Assembly: GCF_017051705.1 (NCBI RefSeq)
Contig: NZ_JAFIDJ010000001.1
Coordinates: 62,001 to 126,000, forward strand
Length of the DNA stretch: 64,000 bases
DNA from: Algoriphagus lutimaris
Lineage (GTDB): Bacteria; Bacteroidota; Bacteroidia; Cytophagales; Cyclobacteriaceae
Direction: 5' to 3'
The position numbers were made by a program, and so were the translations under genes. This document shows, piece by piece, positions 50,682 through 59,214 of the stretch (the first letter of the stretch is position 1; every line of letters begins with the position of its first letter). A model generated the notes under the pieces. The model was not told the DNA's origin and ran no database searches. It saw nothing but the letters and a program-made list of their open reading frames with translations.

Positions 50682-52754
50682 TTAATCCATGAGGTGTTTC
50701 TGTAGAAAATCAGCAGTTGCTTGATCCACACGAATCATATTCGACCATTTCATCCAATGGTGTGTGTCACCAGGAATGATTATGGATTCATACGGCTTGC
50801 CCAATTCCTCAAATCTTCGGATTAAATCCACGGTTTGTCTAACCGGTACATTTCTATCATCATCCGCATGGATAAATAAAACAGGGGAGGTCCAAGTGTC
50901 TAGGTCAGCTATCGGAGAAGATTCCCAGGCAGTTTTTCTTGCCAAATCCAGGTCTGGAGCTTGTTCATAATTCGGAGAAAGGTCATACCTTCCATCCAGA
51001 TCATGTACTCCATGAATATCTACACCTACTTTAAATAAATCTGAATCTCTTGCCAAAGCCAAGGCAGTTAAAAACCCACCATAAGAACCTCCATAAATCC
51101 CAATTTTTTCCGGATTCACCTGAGGTAAATTTGCCAAATATTCACCTGCAGCTTTTACGTCCTGGTATTCAACCGCGCCTTGAAAGTAGGCTCCAGCTGG
51201 TTTATGAAATTCGTAGCCGTAGCCAATTCCCAGTCTATAATTGACAGATAGCACAACGAAACCCAAATTGGCCAAGTATTGATTAATAGAATAGGTATTG
51301 GAATAATAATCCATATAACTCCAACCTAACAGCATTTGTCTCTGGGGACCTCCATGCACAAAAACTACTGCTGGCTTGGTGGAGGCTCCGCCTTCTTTTT
51401 CAAATAACTGTCCATAAACGGTGGTTCCATCAGGGGCGGTGAATTTCACTTGTTTTGGAGTGACCAATTGGTTTTGTGGAAAGTCAGTGGGTATGAGGTA
51501 TTCACCAAGTAATTGCGTACTATTCCCATCTTTAACTTTTACCAAATGTGACCTTTGAGCAGTAGCACTGAAGAAGGCCAATTTTCCAGATTCACCCACC
51601 CAAACTGGGTATGCCTCGATACCGGTACCGGTAGTTTCCCAAGTCAATTTTCCCGAAGAAACCTCAATGGATCCAATATGTCTTCTGTCTAAATCTTCTG
51701 GTTCTGTACCGGTATTTGCGGAGAAAACAAGCTTTTTTCCATCTGGGCTGAGCTTAATTTGTTCCACCATGTAATTTCCAGGCGTCAATAATTTGGAAAC
51801 TTTGGAATTAATATTCAGAGCATATAAATGTTGCCAGCCATCTTCATAGGATAAGTATACCAAGTCTTCATTTCCTGAGAAATCAAAGAAAGGATAGACA
51901 TAGGATGCTGCTAAGGTTTTGGGAGCTTCCCATAGTTTTTGCCCCTTTTCTGATCCTATATTTGCTACCCAAATTTCCCAGGGATTGTGTCTAGGTTCTA
52001 AAATAGGGAATGCAGCACCACTGCCCCCAGGTCTTCTGATAAAGGCAATCTTTTTGCCATCAGGAGACCAGTGAATATTGGAATCTCGATGGAAAGAGGG
52101 AGATACCCATTGAATGGAAGTTTCGGGATTTTGAAAGACGCCTATCATAGAATGGGAGCCTCTGTTGACGACAAATGCGAGCTGCTGCCCATCAGGAGAA
52201 TAGCTGAGCTCATTGATGTTGCCCTTGATTTCAAAGAGTTGGCTTGGCTTCTCTGAACTATCTAAATCTACCGCCCAAACCTGGCCTCCTTTCAAAAATA
52301 AAAGTTGATGCGGAGGACCGAATACAGGATCATCCGCTTCTGCTACCACCTCAATTTGTTGAGTAGTTAGATTTATTTTCCAAATTTCTACTTTGGGGAG
52401 AGTAGGTAGATTTTGTGCATTGACGGTGGAGGATGCATTCCCTCCTCCATGATCTCCGCCTCTTACAAATACTAGCCATTTTCCATCAGGAGAAAACTGA
52501 AGGCTTGAAATCTCTTGTCCATCATCTTTATCAAACGGAGTGATTTTTTTTGGAGTGAAGCCTGGGCCCTCCGCTAGGTAAACATTTCGCTTCCCTTGTT
52601 CATTCATGGCCCAGGCTATTTTTTCTCCAGTGGGAGAGCTGGTTAATTCGGAGGGAAAGGAAAATTTTCCTACTTGTTCCATGGTGAAATTTTGGGCACA
52701 CAACACATGGGCAAGAAGAAAAAATACAAGCGTAAGAAAATGGTTAGGTTTCAT
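50682..52754 (-). CDS. Exported prolyl oligopeptidase-family (S9) serine peptidase
   Basis: From the ATG at 52754 the product is 690 residues: signal FLTLVFFLLAHVLCAQ, a seven-bladed propeller with TolB/WD40-like strands (LQFSPDGKWLVFVRGGD, LSYSPDGQQLAFVVNRG, IHWSPDGKKIAFIRRPG), and a hydrolase domain near residues 430-690. The nucleophile is in GIYGGSYGGFLTAL, the acid in FIHADDDRNVPV, the His in IPGDTHHWMKW. This is a dipeptidyl-peptidase/acylaminoacyl-peptidase-like enzyme, probably periplasmic, clipping peptides for uptake. The frame start at 52796 would overrun the gap before dacB. Confidence 0.9.
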   Translation of the reverse strand: MKPNHFLTLVFFLLAHVLCAQNFTMEQVGKFSFPSELTSSPTGEKIAWAMNEQGKRNVYLAEGPGFTPKKITPFDKDDGQEISSLQFSPDGKWLVFVRGGDHGGGNASSTVNAQNLPTLPKVEIWKINLTTQQIEVVAEADDPVFGPPHQLLFLKGGQVWAVDLDSSEKPSQLFEIKGNINELSYSPDGQQLAFVVNRGSHSMIGVFQNPETSIQWVSPSFHRDSNIHWSPDGKKIAFIRRPGGSGAAFPILEPRHNPWEIWVANIGSEKGQKLWEAPKTLAASYVYPFFDFSGNEDLVYLSYEDGWQHLYALNINSKVSKLLTPGNYMVEQIKLSPDGKKLVFSANTGTEPEDLDRRHIGSIEVSSGKLTWETTGTGIEAYPVWVGESGKLAFFSATAQRSHLVKVKDGNSTQLLGEYLIPTDFPQNQLVTPKQVKFTAPDGTTVYGQLFEKEGGASTKPAVVFVHGGPQRQMLLGWSYMDYYSNTYSINQYLANLGFVVLSVNYRLGIGYGYEFHKPAGAYFQGAVEYQDVKAAGEYLANLPQVNPEKIGIYGGSYGGFLTALALARDSDLFKVGVDIHGVHDLDGRYDLSPNYEQAPDLDLARKTAWESSPIADLDTWTSPVLFIHADDDRNVPVRQTVDLIRRFEELGKPYESIIIPGDTHHWMKWSNMIRVDQATADFLQKHLMD

Positions 52755-52798
52755 ATAGGAGGTGGTTAAATGATTGGAAAGATTGAAGACTCGCATGC

Positions 52799-54106
52799 TT
52801 AGTACTTGTCATGAATCAGGTAAAGTGTTTTTTCTAACTCTGTTTTCAATTGAGAAGAAGGTAAGGCATAATTATTCAGAATACAGGAAAAATGCAGGAT
52901 TTTACCACTCTTGGTAATGAGGTATCCACTGAGTGCATTACTCATGCTCAATGTTCCTGTTTTGGCATAGATGTAAGCAGGTTGTCCTTGATCTGCTTTG
53001 TACCAATTCTTGATGGTTCCGGATTCACCTCCTGCGGGAAAATAGGCTTTGATTTTTTCGAGAGGAACCTCTGCTCTAATCTTTCCGAGTAAGGCAATGA
53101 TTGAACGAGGAGTAAACATGTTTTTTGCGGATAGACCAGAACCATCCACCCATAAGGGTTCATCCGGTAAATCAGCTAACAGATTTTCTTTTGCATAGTC
53201 GATGGCATCCGATGTACTGAGTTGGTTGGTCAGTTGATCGGAAACCAATAGCATTAATTGTTCAGCTAGGAAGTTGTCCGAAATTTTCATCATTTGTGCA
53301 TATATGCTATCTGCAGGGGTGGTTTGAAGTTTTTTCGGGTCTAATTTTCCTATTTCCTTATCTTGAATAATTGTGATCTCTTTCCCCGTTTTTTCTGCTA
53401 GAAGCTTTGCTATGAACTCTGAACTGGTTACAAATGGAATGTCTTGTTCAAATTCTTTTACCTCTACCCGGTCAGCTGTTTGATAGGAGAACTTGTTTTC
53501 AAAACGATCTCTTCTAAATCGGTACCCTTTCCAGTCCTCGGTTATCGTTCCAGTTAAATCAGGCTTGAAACGTTCTGGAATTACCCTAAATGTTTGTTCC
53601 GTAGAGTCCTGTTGGATTCGTACCACATTTCCAAAAATGGGCATGGCCGATCGCTCGGTCGCATAATAATAATTATACCAATCCCATGACCATCCTGGGC
53701 CGAAGGCATCCACTTGGTCAAAATTGTCTAGCAGGAATAAGTTTTTGTTGGAGGATTTTAAAAATTGAAGTGCTACTTCATTTTGTAGGTCTGGATGCAA
53801 TAAGCCGGGATCTCCTGTCCCCCAGAAAATTAAGGAATCGCCTTTTTCTATGTAGTTCAGTCCATTGACCAAATCATCGCCCAATACGGAGTAAGAGGTA
53901 TAGAAGGTGAATAGTTTGGTGTTGGAAGCAGGGATAAAATATTTATCCGAATTGATATCCACCAAGACTTCACCCTTTTCAGGGTCGAGAAGCATAAAAC
54001 CCATGTGCCCTTTATTGAGAATCTCTGATTTGTTCAGTGATTTATTGATTTTTTGGACGGTACAGGAACTGAAAAGTACCAATATTCCAATAAGTAATTT
54101 CTTCAT
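52799..54106 (-). CDS. dacB: D-Ala-D-Ala carboxypeptidase/endopeptidase (PBP4/DacB, S13)
   Basis: A 435-residue lipoprotein (ILVLFSSC, Cys15). SxxK is S61-N-T-K64 (FIPASNTKLFTFY), SxN is in KISDNFLAEQLM, and KTG is in AKTGTLSMSNALSGYL near residue 385. The inserted domain between motif 1 and 2 is typical of S13 enzymes. It trims or cross-links peptidoglycan peptides in the periplasm. It lies 44 bases upstream of the S9 peptidase start and faces no other gene, so peptidoglycan and peptide use may be linked in one transcript. Confidence 0.92.
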   Translation of the reverse strand: MKKLLIGILVLFSSCTVQKINKSLNKSEILNKGHMGFMLLDPEKGEVLVDINSDKYFIPASNTKLFTFYTSYSVLGDDLVNGLNYIEKGDSLIFWGTGDPGLLHPDLQNEVALQFLKSSNKNLFLLDNFDQVDAFGPGWSWDWYNYYYATERSAMPIFGNVVRIQQDSTEQTFRVIPERFKPDLTGTITEDWKGYRFRRDRFENKFSYQTADRVEVKEFEQDIPFVTSSEFIAKLLAEKTGKEITIIQDKEIGKLDPKKLQTTPADSIYAQMMKISDNFLAEQLMLLVSDQLTNQLSTSDAIDYAKENLLADLPDEPLWVDGSGLSAKNMFTPRSIIALLGKIRAEVPLEKIKAYFPAGGESGTIKNWYKADQGQPAYIYAKTGTLSMSNALSGYLITKSGKILHFSCILNNYALPSSQLKTELEKTLYLIHDKY

Positions 54107-54134
54107 AGGTTGGGGATTTCTATCAAAAGATAAA

Positions 54135-54169
54135 TAAAAAAAGTCTCCTATTGAATGGATAGGAGACTT
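54135..54169 (-). terminator. Terminator of the SusD-like remnant
   Basis: An 11-base stem (AAGTCTCCTAT / ATAGGAGACTT) with an A-rich plus strand at 54135-54142 gives a U tract for a minus-strand transcript. It follows the remnant at 54200-54349, so it is a relic of that gene rather than of dacB, which starts downstream. Confidence 0.7.
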
Positions 54170-54199
54170 AGGTTTATAATAAAAGGATTATTGGTCTTA

Positions 54200-54349
54200 C
54201 TAGATTTTGTCCAGTAACGTAACAGTAGGGACGTTGTTTTCATTTCTACTTACTTCGCTATCGGGATAGGCCAATCTTCTGCCATCGTATCCTGTTTCAG
54301 GATGTAGGAATATATTTTGAATAACTGCATTAAATAGATGATTCGGAAT
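54200..54349 (-). pseudogene. C-terminal remnant of a SusD/RagB-like lipoprotein
   Basis: A 49-codon open stretch with no start reads FNAVIQNIFLHPETGYDGRR, then LAYPDSEVSRNENNVPTVTL and LDKI before a TAG. The R-R-L-x-Y-P-x-S-E-x-x-x-N...N-V-P-T...D-K order matches the end of SusD-like nutrient-binding lipoproteins, which finish D-K-[IV]-W-W. The TAG stands where Trp would be. The terminator at 54135-54169 fits this gene. Nothing else of the gene, or its SusC partner, remains here. Confidence 0.48.
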
Positions 54350-54358
54350 TTATAGCCC

Positions 54359-54390
54359 AAAAAAAGCCACTTCAATTTGAAGTGGCTTTA
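54359..54390 (-). terminator. Rho-independent terminator of hppA
   Basis: Arms AAAGCCACTTCAA and TTGAAGTGGCTTT with a tiny loop and a T run on the minus strand, 19 bases after the hppA stop at 54409. Confidence 0.85.
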
Positions 54391-54408
54391 TATGAAAGGA
54401 GGGTGGTC

Positions 54409-56616
54409 TTAGTGGATTACTTTTTTTGTTTCCGTTACGATCTTCTTTCCATCTTCATATTTGATTTCCTTTTTTACCTCAACTCGTTCAGCCATTTCGG
54501 ATCCATGAGAAACATGGCTAATATGTGGGGCAATTACCAATGCCACGATAGACATCAATTTGATCAAGATATTCATGGAAGGTCCAGAAGTGTCTTTAAA
54601 GGGATCTCCTACTGTATCACCAGTAACAGAAGCTTTATGTGGTTCTGACTTCTTGTAGTACATTTCGCCATCTATTTCCACTCCTTTTTCAAAGGATTTT
54701 TTTGCATTATCCCATGCACCACCTGCATTGGATTGAAACATTCCCATCAAGACTCCTGAAACAGTTACCCCCGCAAGTAAACCTCCCAACACCTCGGGTC
54801 CAAAAGTAAAACCTACAATAATGGGAGTGATCAAGGCGATAGCTCCTGGGGCAATCATTTCACGAATTGAAGCTTTTGTGGAGATTTCAACACATTTGTC
54901 ATATTCAGGCTTGGCTTTATACTCCATGATTCCAGGGATTTCCCTAAACTGACGTCGAACTTCATTCACCATGTCCATGGCTGCTCTACCTACTGCTGCA
55001 ATGGCGAGAGAGGAGAAAATAAATGGAATCATACCTCCGACAAATAGTCCTGCCAATACATCCGCTTTATAGATGTCAATGGCATCAATTCCTGCTATTC
55101 CAACAAATGCTGCAAATAATGCCAGAGATGTCAATGCTGCTGAAGCAATAGCAAAGCCTTTTCCGGTAGCTGCTGTGGTATTTCCTACCGCATCTAAAAT
55201 ATCTGTTCTACCTCTTACCTCTTCTGGAAGCTGGCTCATTTCCGCAATTCCTCCTGCATTATCCGCAATGGGTCCAAATGCATCAATCGCTAACTGCATG
55301 GCCGTAGTCGCCATCATTCCTGCAGCTGCAATCGCTACTCCGTACAATCCTGCAAATTCATAAGCTCCATAGATTCCACCTGCTAATACCAAAATCGGTA
55401 ATACAGTGGATTCCATTCCTACAGATAAACCACCGATTATGTTGGTAGCATGTCCTGTAGCGGATTGCTTTATAATCGATAGGACAGGTCTTTTACCCAT
55501 CGCAGTATAATACTCTGTAATAATACTCATCAAAGTTCCCACGATCAATCCCAGAATGATGGCATAAAATACGTCCATGTTCGAAAACGCATACCCTCTG
55601 ATCGAAAGGGTTTCAGGTAGCATGTATTGTACAACAAAGAAAGAAGCAATACCCGTAAAGATGATAGAAGACCAGTTTCCCATGTTCAATGCTTTTTGAA
55701 CATCTCCTTTTTCATCTTTAATGGTTACGAATGCCATTCCTATGATAGAAAACACAATTCCCAATCCCGCAAGAATCATGGGTAGTAGAATAGGTGCTAT
55801 TCCTCCAAATGCATCTACAGAAACAATTTCTCTTCCCAATACCATGGTGGCTAGGATAGTAGCTACGTAGGATCCAAAAAGGTCAGCTCCCATACCTGCT
55901 ACATCGCCTACATTATCTCCCACATTATCTGCAATGGTGGCCGGATTTCTCACATCATCTTCAGGGATTCCTGCTTCAACTTTTCCAACTAAATCTGCAC
56001 CTACGTCAGCGGCTTTGGTATAGATACCACCGCCTACTCTTGCAAATAATGCGATGGATTCTGCACCCAAAGAGAAGCCTGCCAATACTTCCAAGGCTTT
56101 TTCCATCTCGACGCCATTTACTCCAGCTCCTACGCTCTGTACGTAAAGATGGTAGAAGAAAATGAACAGAGAGCCTAAACCCAATACGGCAAGTCCTGCA
56201 ACTCCAAGTCCCATGACAGATCCTCCTGTAAATGACACTTTGAGGGCTTGCTTCAGGCTTGTTCTTGCAGCCTGAGTAGTTCGTACATTCGCTTTGGTAG
56301 CGATACGCATTCCGATAAATCCTGCAAAAGCCGAGAAAAATGCACCAATTAAAAATGAAATGGCAATGACCGGGCTTGATGTTTCTACCATCATTCCTGA
56401 CCATCCTAATAGAATCATGGCAATGACGGCAAAGTAACCAAGTACCTTCCATTCTGCCCTAAGAAATGCCATGGCACCATCGGCGATATAGCCCGCCAGT
56501 TCCACCATGGTCTTATCTCCTGTTTCTTGTTTCGTAACCCAGGAAGATTTTATGGCCATTACGATGAGACCTAAAATTCCCAATGCTGGGACCAAATAAA
56601 TAAGCGCGTTTTCCAT
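54409..56616 (-). CDS. hppA: K+-stimulated membrane-bound pyrophosphatase (proton or sodium pump)
   Basis: A 735-residue, about 16-helix pump. The active site is [20 protein letters not shown] followed by [20 protein letters not shown], with the partner loop [10 protein letters not shown]. At [13 protein letters not shown], Ala (not Lys) at the K+-dependence position and Gly three residues later indicate the K+-stimulated class. Pyrophosphate hydrolysis drives ion efflux across the inner membrane. The start at 56616 is supported by the promoter at 56661-56690, since the frame start at 56655 coincides with the expected transcription start. A ~35-residue charged tail ([20 protein letters not shown]) extends past the last helix. 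Confidence 0.94.
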   Translation of the reverse strand: MENALIYLVPALGILGLIVMAIKSSWVTKQETGDKTMVELAGYIADGAMAFLRAEWKVLGYFAVIAMILLGWSGMMVETSSPVIAISFLIGAFFSAFAGFIGMRIATKANVRTTQAARTSLKQALKVSFTGGSVMGLGVAGLAVLGLGSLFIFFYHLYVQSVGAGVNGVEMEKALEVLAGFSLGAESIALFARVGGGIYTKAADVGADLVGKVEAGIPEDDVRNPATIADNVGDNVGDVAGMGADLFGSYVATILATMVLGREIVSVDAFGGIAPILLPMILAGLGIVFSIIGMAFVTIKDEKGDVQKALNMGNWSSIIFTGIASFFVVQYMLPETLSIRGYAFSNMDVFYAIILGLIVGTLMSIITEYYTAMGKRPVLSIIKQSATGHATNIIGGLSVGMESTVLPILVLAGGIYGAYEFAGLYGVAIAAAGMMATTAMQLAIDAFGPIADNAGGIAEMSQLPEEVRGRTDILDAVGNTTAATGKGFAIASAALTSLALFAAFVGIAGIDAIDIYKADVLAGLFVGGMIPFIFSSLAIAAVGRAAMDMVNEVRRQFREIPGIMEYKAKPEYDKCVEISTKASIREMIAPGAIALITPIIVGFTFGPEVLGGLLAGVTVSGVLMGMFQSNAGGAWDNAKKSFEKGVEIDGEMYYKKSEPHKASVTGDTVGDPFKDTSGPSMNILIKLMSIVALVIAPHISHVSHGSEMAERVEVKKEIKYEDGKKIVTETKKVIH

Positions 56617-56660
56617 ATAAATTCGTAATACTAAATTGGATTTATTGATTATCAACTGAG

Positions 56661-56690
56661 CAAATATAGAATTTCTCTTGAAGGCGACAA
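56661..56690 (-). promoter_or_regulatory. Consensus promoter of hppA
   Basis: On the minus strand, TTG (56688-56690), 19 bases, TATATTTG (56661-56668). A full match to the Bacteroidota consensus. Transcription would begin near 56654, 38 bases before the ATG. Confidence 0.8.
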
Positions 56691-56835
56691 CTCCAAAGAA
56701 ATCACTGTATAATAAGAAGAAAAACCTATTTTATTGAGGATTTAGCAATAAAACCAAGTCAAGATTAAGATTGGGCTCGTTAATGGAACTTATTTGCTGA
56801 AAATAAGTTAATTTCTATAACACATCGAACTTAGT

Positions 56836-59214
56836 ATGAAAAGTGAAAAAATGCTTTCCGATTTAAAGTTTAATTCATTTTTAGACTTTAATCTGCTTTT
56901 TGAACAGTGGGAAAAGCTAAGTGATAAAGAGAATCCAAGTACTTGTTTGTATCAAGATTATTTGACACGAATGAAGGATTATCCTGATCTGAGTAAATTT
57001 CCTATCGAGAGAGAAGATGTATTGAAAGATAAAAATAAGCTAGGTTTTAGTTTGATCTTAAGTTCACTTTTCCCTTTATCCGGTCAGGAAGAAAATAAAA
57101 TATTAGGTTTATCTAAGCCATTCGATTACAACCCGATTTATTGTACCCCTGCCTTCAAAAAGGAATTTTTGACCCCAGAAGGAGAAGTAAAGATCCCTTA
57201 CAATCTCAATGAAGAGCGGATTTTTTTTCATAAAATGCTGCATGTCTATGCATTGATCCTCGACCAACTTTATGGGATCAAAATCAATGAGATTTACCCC
57301 CTAGTCTTTAAGGTTCCCAGTTCTGAAGGCTTTACTAGGCATTATCAAATCCAAATCAATTCGCAGTTTGTAAAGGTAGTTCCTAAGATCCCTCTTCCTG
57401 AAATTAAGCGAAAGTCAGAATTTTGTTCCAGTAATAAGCCCAACCATTACGATGTGGAAAAATGGATGGAGTTGTTGCCATTGGAGATGTTTGAATTCCA
57501 CGGCTTTATTTTGATGGAGGCTCAGGACCTTACCGTCGCTCAAAGTGTAGCTACTTTAAATGAAGCTGTATTAAACCAAGAACAAGTAACAGCGGAGTCT
57601 TTTATGGAAATTGTAGAAGATTCCGTCAAAAGCTTATTAGGAAAGCCCGGAATAAAAGTAGGACTGGCGGTTTTACAAACCATCAATGGGAGGATAGTGA
57701 TGACTGAAAGCAGACTTGCTTATAGTTATTTGATCAAACAATTGTGTGGAGAAGGTTGTGAAAAAAGTTACCAGGCTGTATTGGAGTTGTTGTCAACAGT
57801 TGAAAAACCGATTTTTCTGAATGATTTGGATGTTGCGAGAGAAAAATTGCCGTTGGGTGTGAAGTTGAATGAGATGGGAGTCAGGGAAATTATTTTGTAC
57901 CCTTTGAGGCATAATGGAGATTTAGTAGGGGTTTTGGAAGTTTGTTCTTTTCAGGAGCAGACTTTTGATCCATTGATGTTAGTGACTTTAGATTATTTAG
58001 CCCCCTCGCTTTCTTTGGCTCTAAACAGGCAAGCTGAGGTGTTAGACCAAAAAATCAAAAGCATCATACGGAAAAATTTCACCGCAATACATCCTGTAGT
58101 AGAGTGGAAGTTTGACGAGATCGCATTGGATTATGTGTTAGAGGAAGAGGAAGGTGGAAGTCCTGAAATTAAACCCATTGTTTTTAACGATGTCTATCCG
58201 TTGTATGCGGCTGTGGATGTAAAAAATTCATCAGTAGAACGGAACAGTGCCATTCAAGATGATTTTCAAATACAGTTGGCCTTAGCAAAAAAGGTCTTGC
58301 GAAAGGCTAAAGAAGTTCATTTTCTTCCATTGATGGATCGATTGATAGATCAAATTGAGGAGTTCGAAAAGCGAATTAACTTTATGTTGGTAAGTGATGA
58401 AGAGGTGAAAATCACAGACTTTTTCCATTATGATTTAGAGCCTGCATTTAACTACCTAAAAAATAATTTTGAAGACCTTGAAGTGGATGTAAATACCTAC
58501 TTCAAAGCTTTGGATGCTAAACTGGGAGTGGTTAGTACCAATAGGAATTCCTTCGAAAAAAGTCTTTCCAAAATAAACCAAGTAATTGGTAACTATCTCG
58601 AAAAAGAGGAAGCCAAGGTGCAGCAAATGTTCCCCCATTATTTTGAAAAATTCAAAACTGATGGGATAGAGTATAATATTTACATTGGACAGTCTTTGGT
58701 CAAAGACCAGAAGTATGATCCGCTGTATTTAAAGAATCTAAGGCTTTGGCAATTACAGACCTTAATCGAAACGGTTCATTTGGTTGCCCATCAAAAGAAC
58801 GAATTGGAGTATCCATTGGATGTGACTCAAATGATTTTGGCACACAGTACACCGATCTCAATCAGTTTTAGGTTGGACGAACGAAAATTTGATGTAGAGG
58901 GAGCTTACAACATTCGATACGAAATTATCAAAAAGCGCATTGATAAGGCTTTGGTAAAAGATTCAAGAGAACGCTTGAACCAGCTTGGAAAAATTGCGAT
59001 AGTTTATTCTCAGGAAAAAGAGGCTAGAGAGTACTTGGACTTTATCAAGTATCTACAGAATAAGAATTTGTTGACCAAAGAAGTGGAAGAGCTAGAGTTG
59101 GAAGAAATGCAAGGGGTATATGGGATGAAAGCGATTCGGGTCACAGTCAAAGAAAGGACTCATGAGAATCAGGAGATTTTCTCAAAACTGATAGCCGAAA
59201 GAAAAGAAGGGTAA
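56836..59214 (+). CDS. GAF-domain protein of unknown role
   Basis: A 792-residue cytoplasmic protein. The N-terminal ~250 residues (LYQDYLTRMKDYPDLSKFPI, KMLHVYALILDQLYGIKINE) match nothing I can name. Residues about 260-400 are GAF-like (SVKSLLGKPGIKVGLAVLQ, VREIILYPLRHNGDLVGVLE, FDPLMLVTLDYLAPSLSLAL). The C-terminal ~350 residues are helical with acidic stretches and a cluster of ELELEEMQ. No kinase, cyclase or DNA-binding motif is seen. Its last 33 bases overlap the convergent 59182-62823 gene, so coupling of the two mRNAs is possible. Confidence 0.78.
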   Translation: MKSEKMLSDLKFNSFLDFNLLFEQWEKLSDKENPSTCLYQDYLTRMKDYPDLSKFPIEREDVLKDKNKLGFSLILSSLFPLSGQEENKILGLSKPFDYNPIYCTPAFKKEFLTPEGEVKIPYNLNEERIFFHKMLHVYALILDQLYGIKINEIYPLVFKVPSSEGFTRHYQIQINSQFVKVVPKIPLPEIKRKSEFCSSNKPNHYDVEKWMELLPLEMFEFHGFILMEAQDLTVAQSVATLNEAVLNQEQVTAESFMEIVEDSVKSLLGKPGIKVGLAVLQTINGRIVMTESRLAYSYLIKQLCGEGCEKSYQAVLELLSTVEKPIFLNDLDVAREKLPLGVKLNEMGVREIILYPLRHNGDLVGVLEVCSFQEQTFDPLMLVTLDYLAPSLSLALNRQAEVLDQKIKSIIRKNFTAIHPVVEWKFDEIALDYVLEEEEGGSPEIKPIVFNDVYPLYAAVDVKNSSVERNSAIQDDFQIQLALAKKVLRKAKEVHFLPLMDRLIDQIEEFEKRINFMLVSDEEVKITDFFHYDLEPAFNYLKNNFEDLEVDVNTYFKALDAKLGVVSTNRNSFEKSLSKINQVIGNYLEKEEAKVQQMFPHYFEKFKTDGIEYNIYIGQSLVKDQKYDPLYLKNLRLWQLQTLIETVHLVAHQKNELEYPLDVTQMILAHSTPISISFRLDERKFDVEGAYNIRYEIIKKRIDKALVKDSRERLNQLGKIAIVYSQEKEAREYLDFIKYLQNKNLLTKEVEELELEEMQGVYGMKAIRVTVKERTHENQEIFSKLIAERKEG

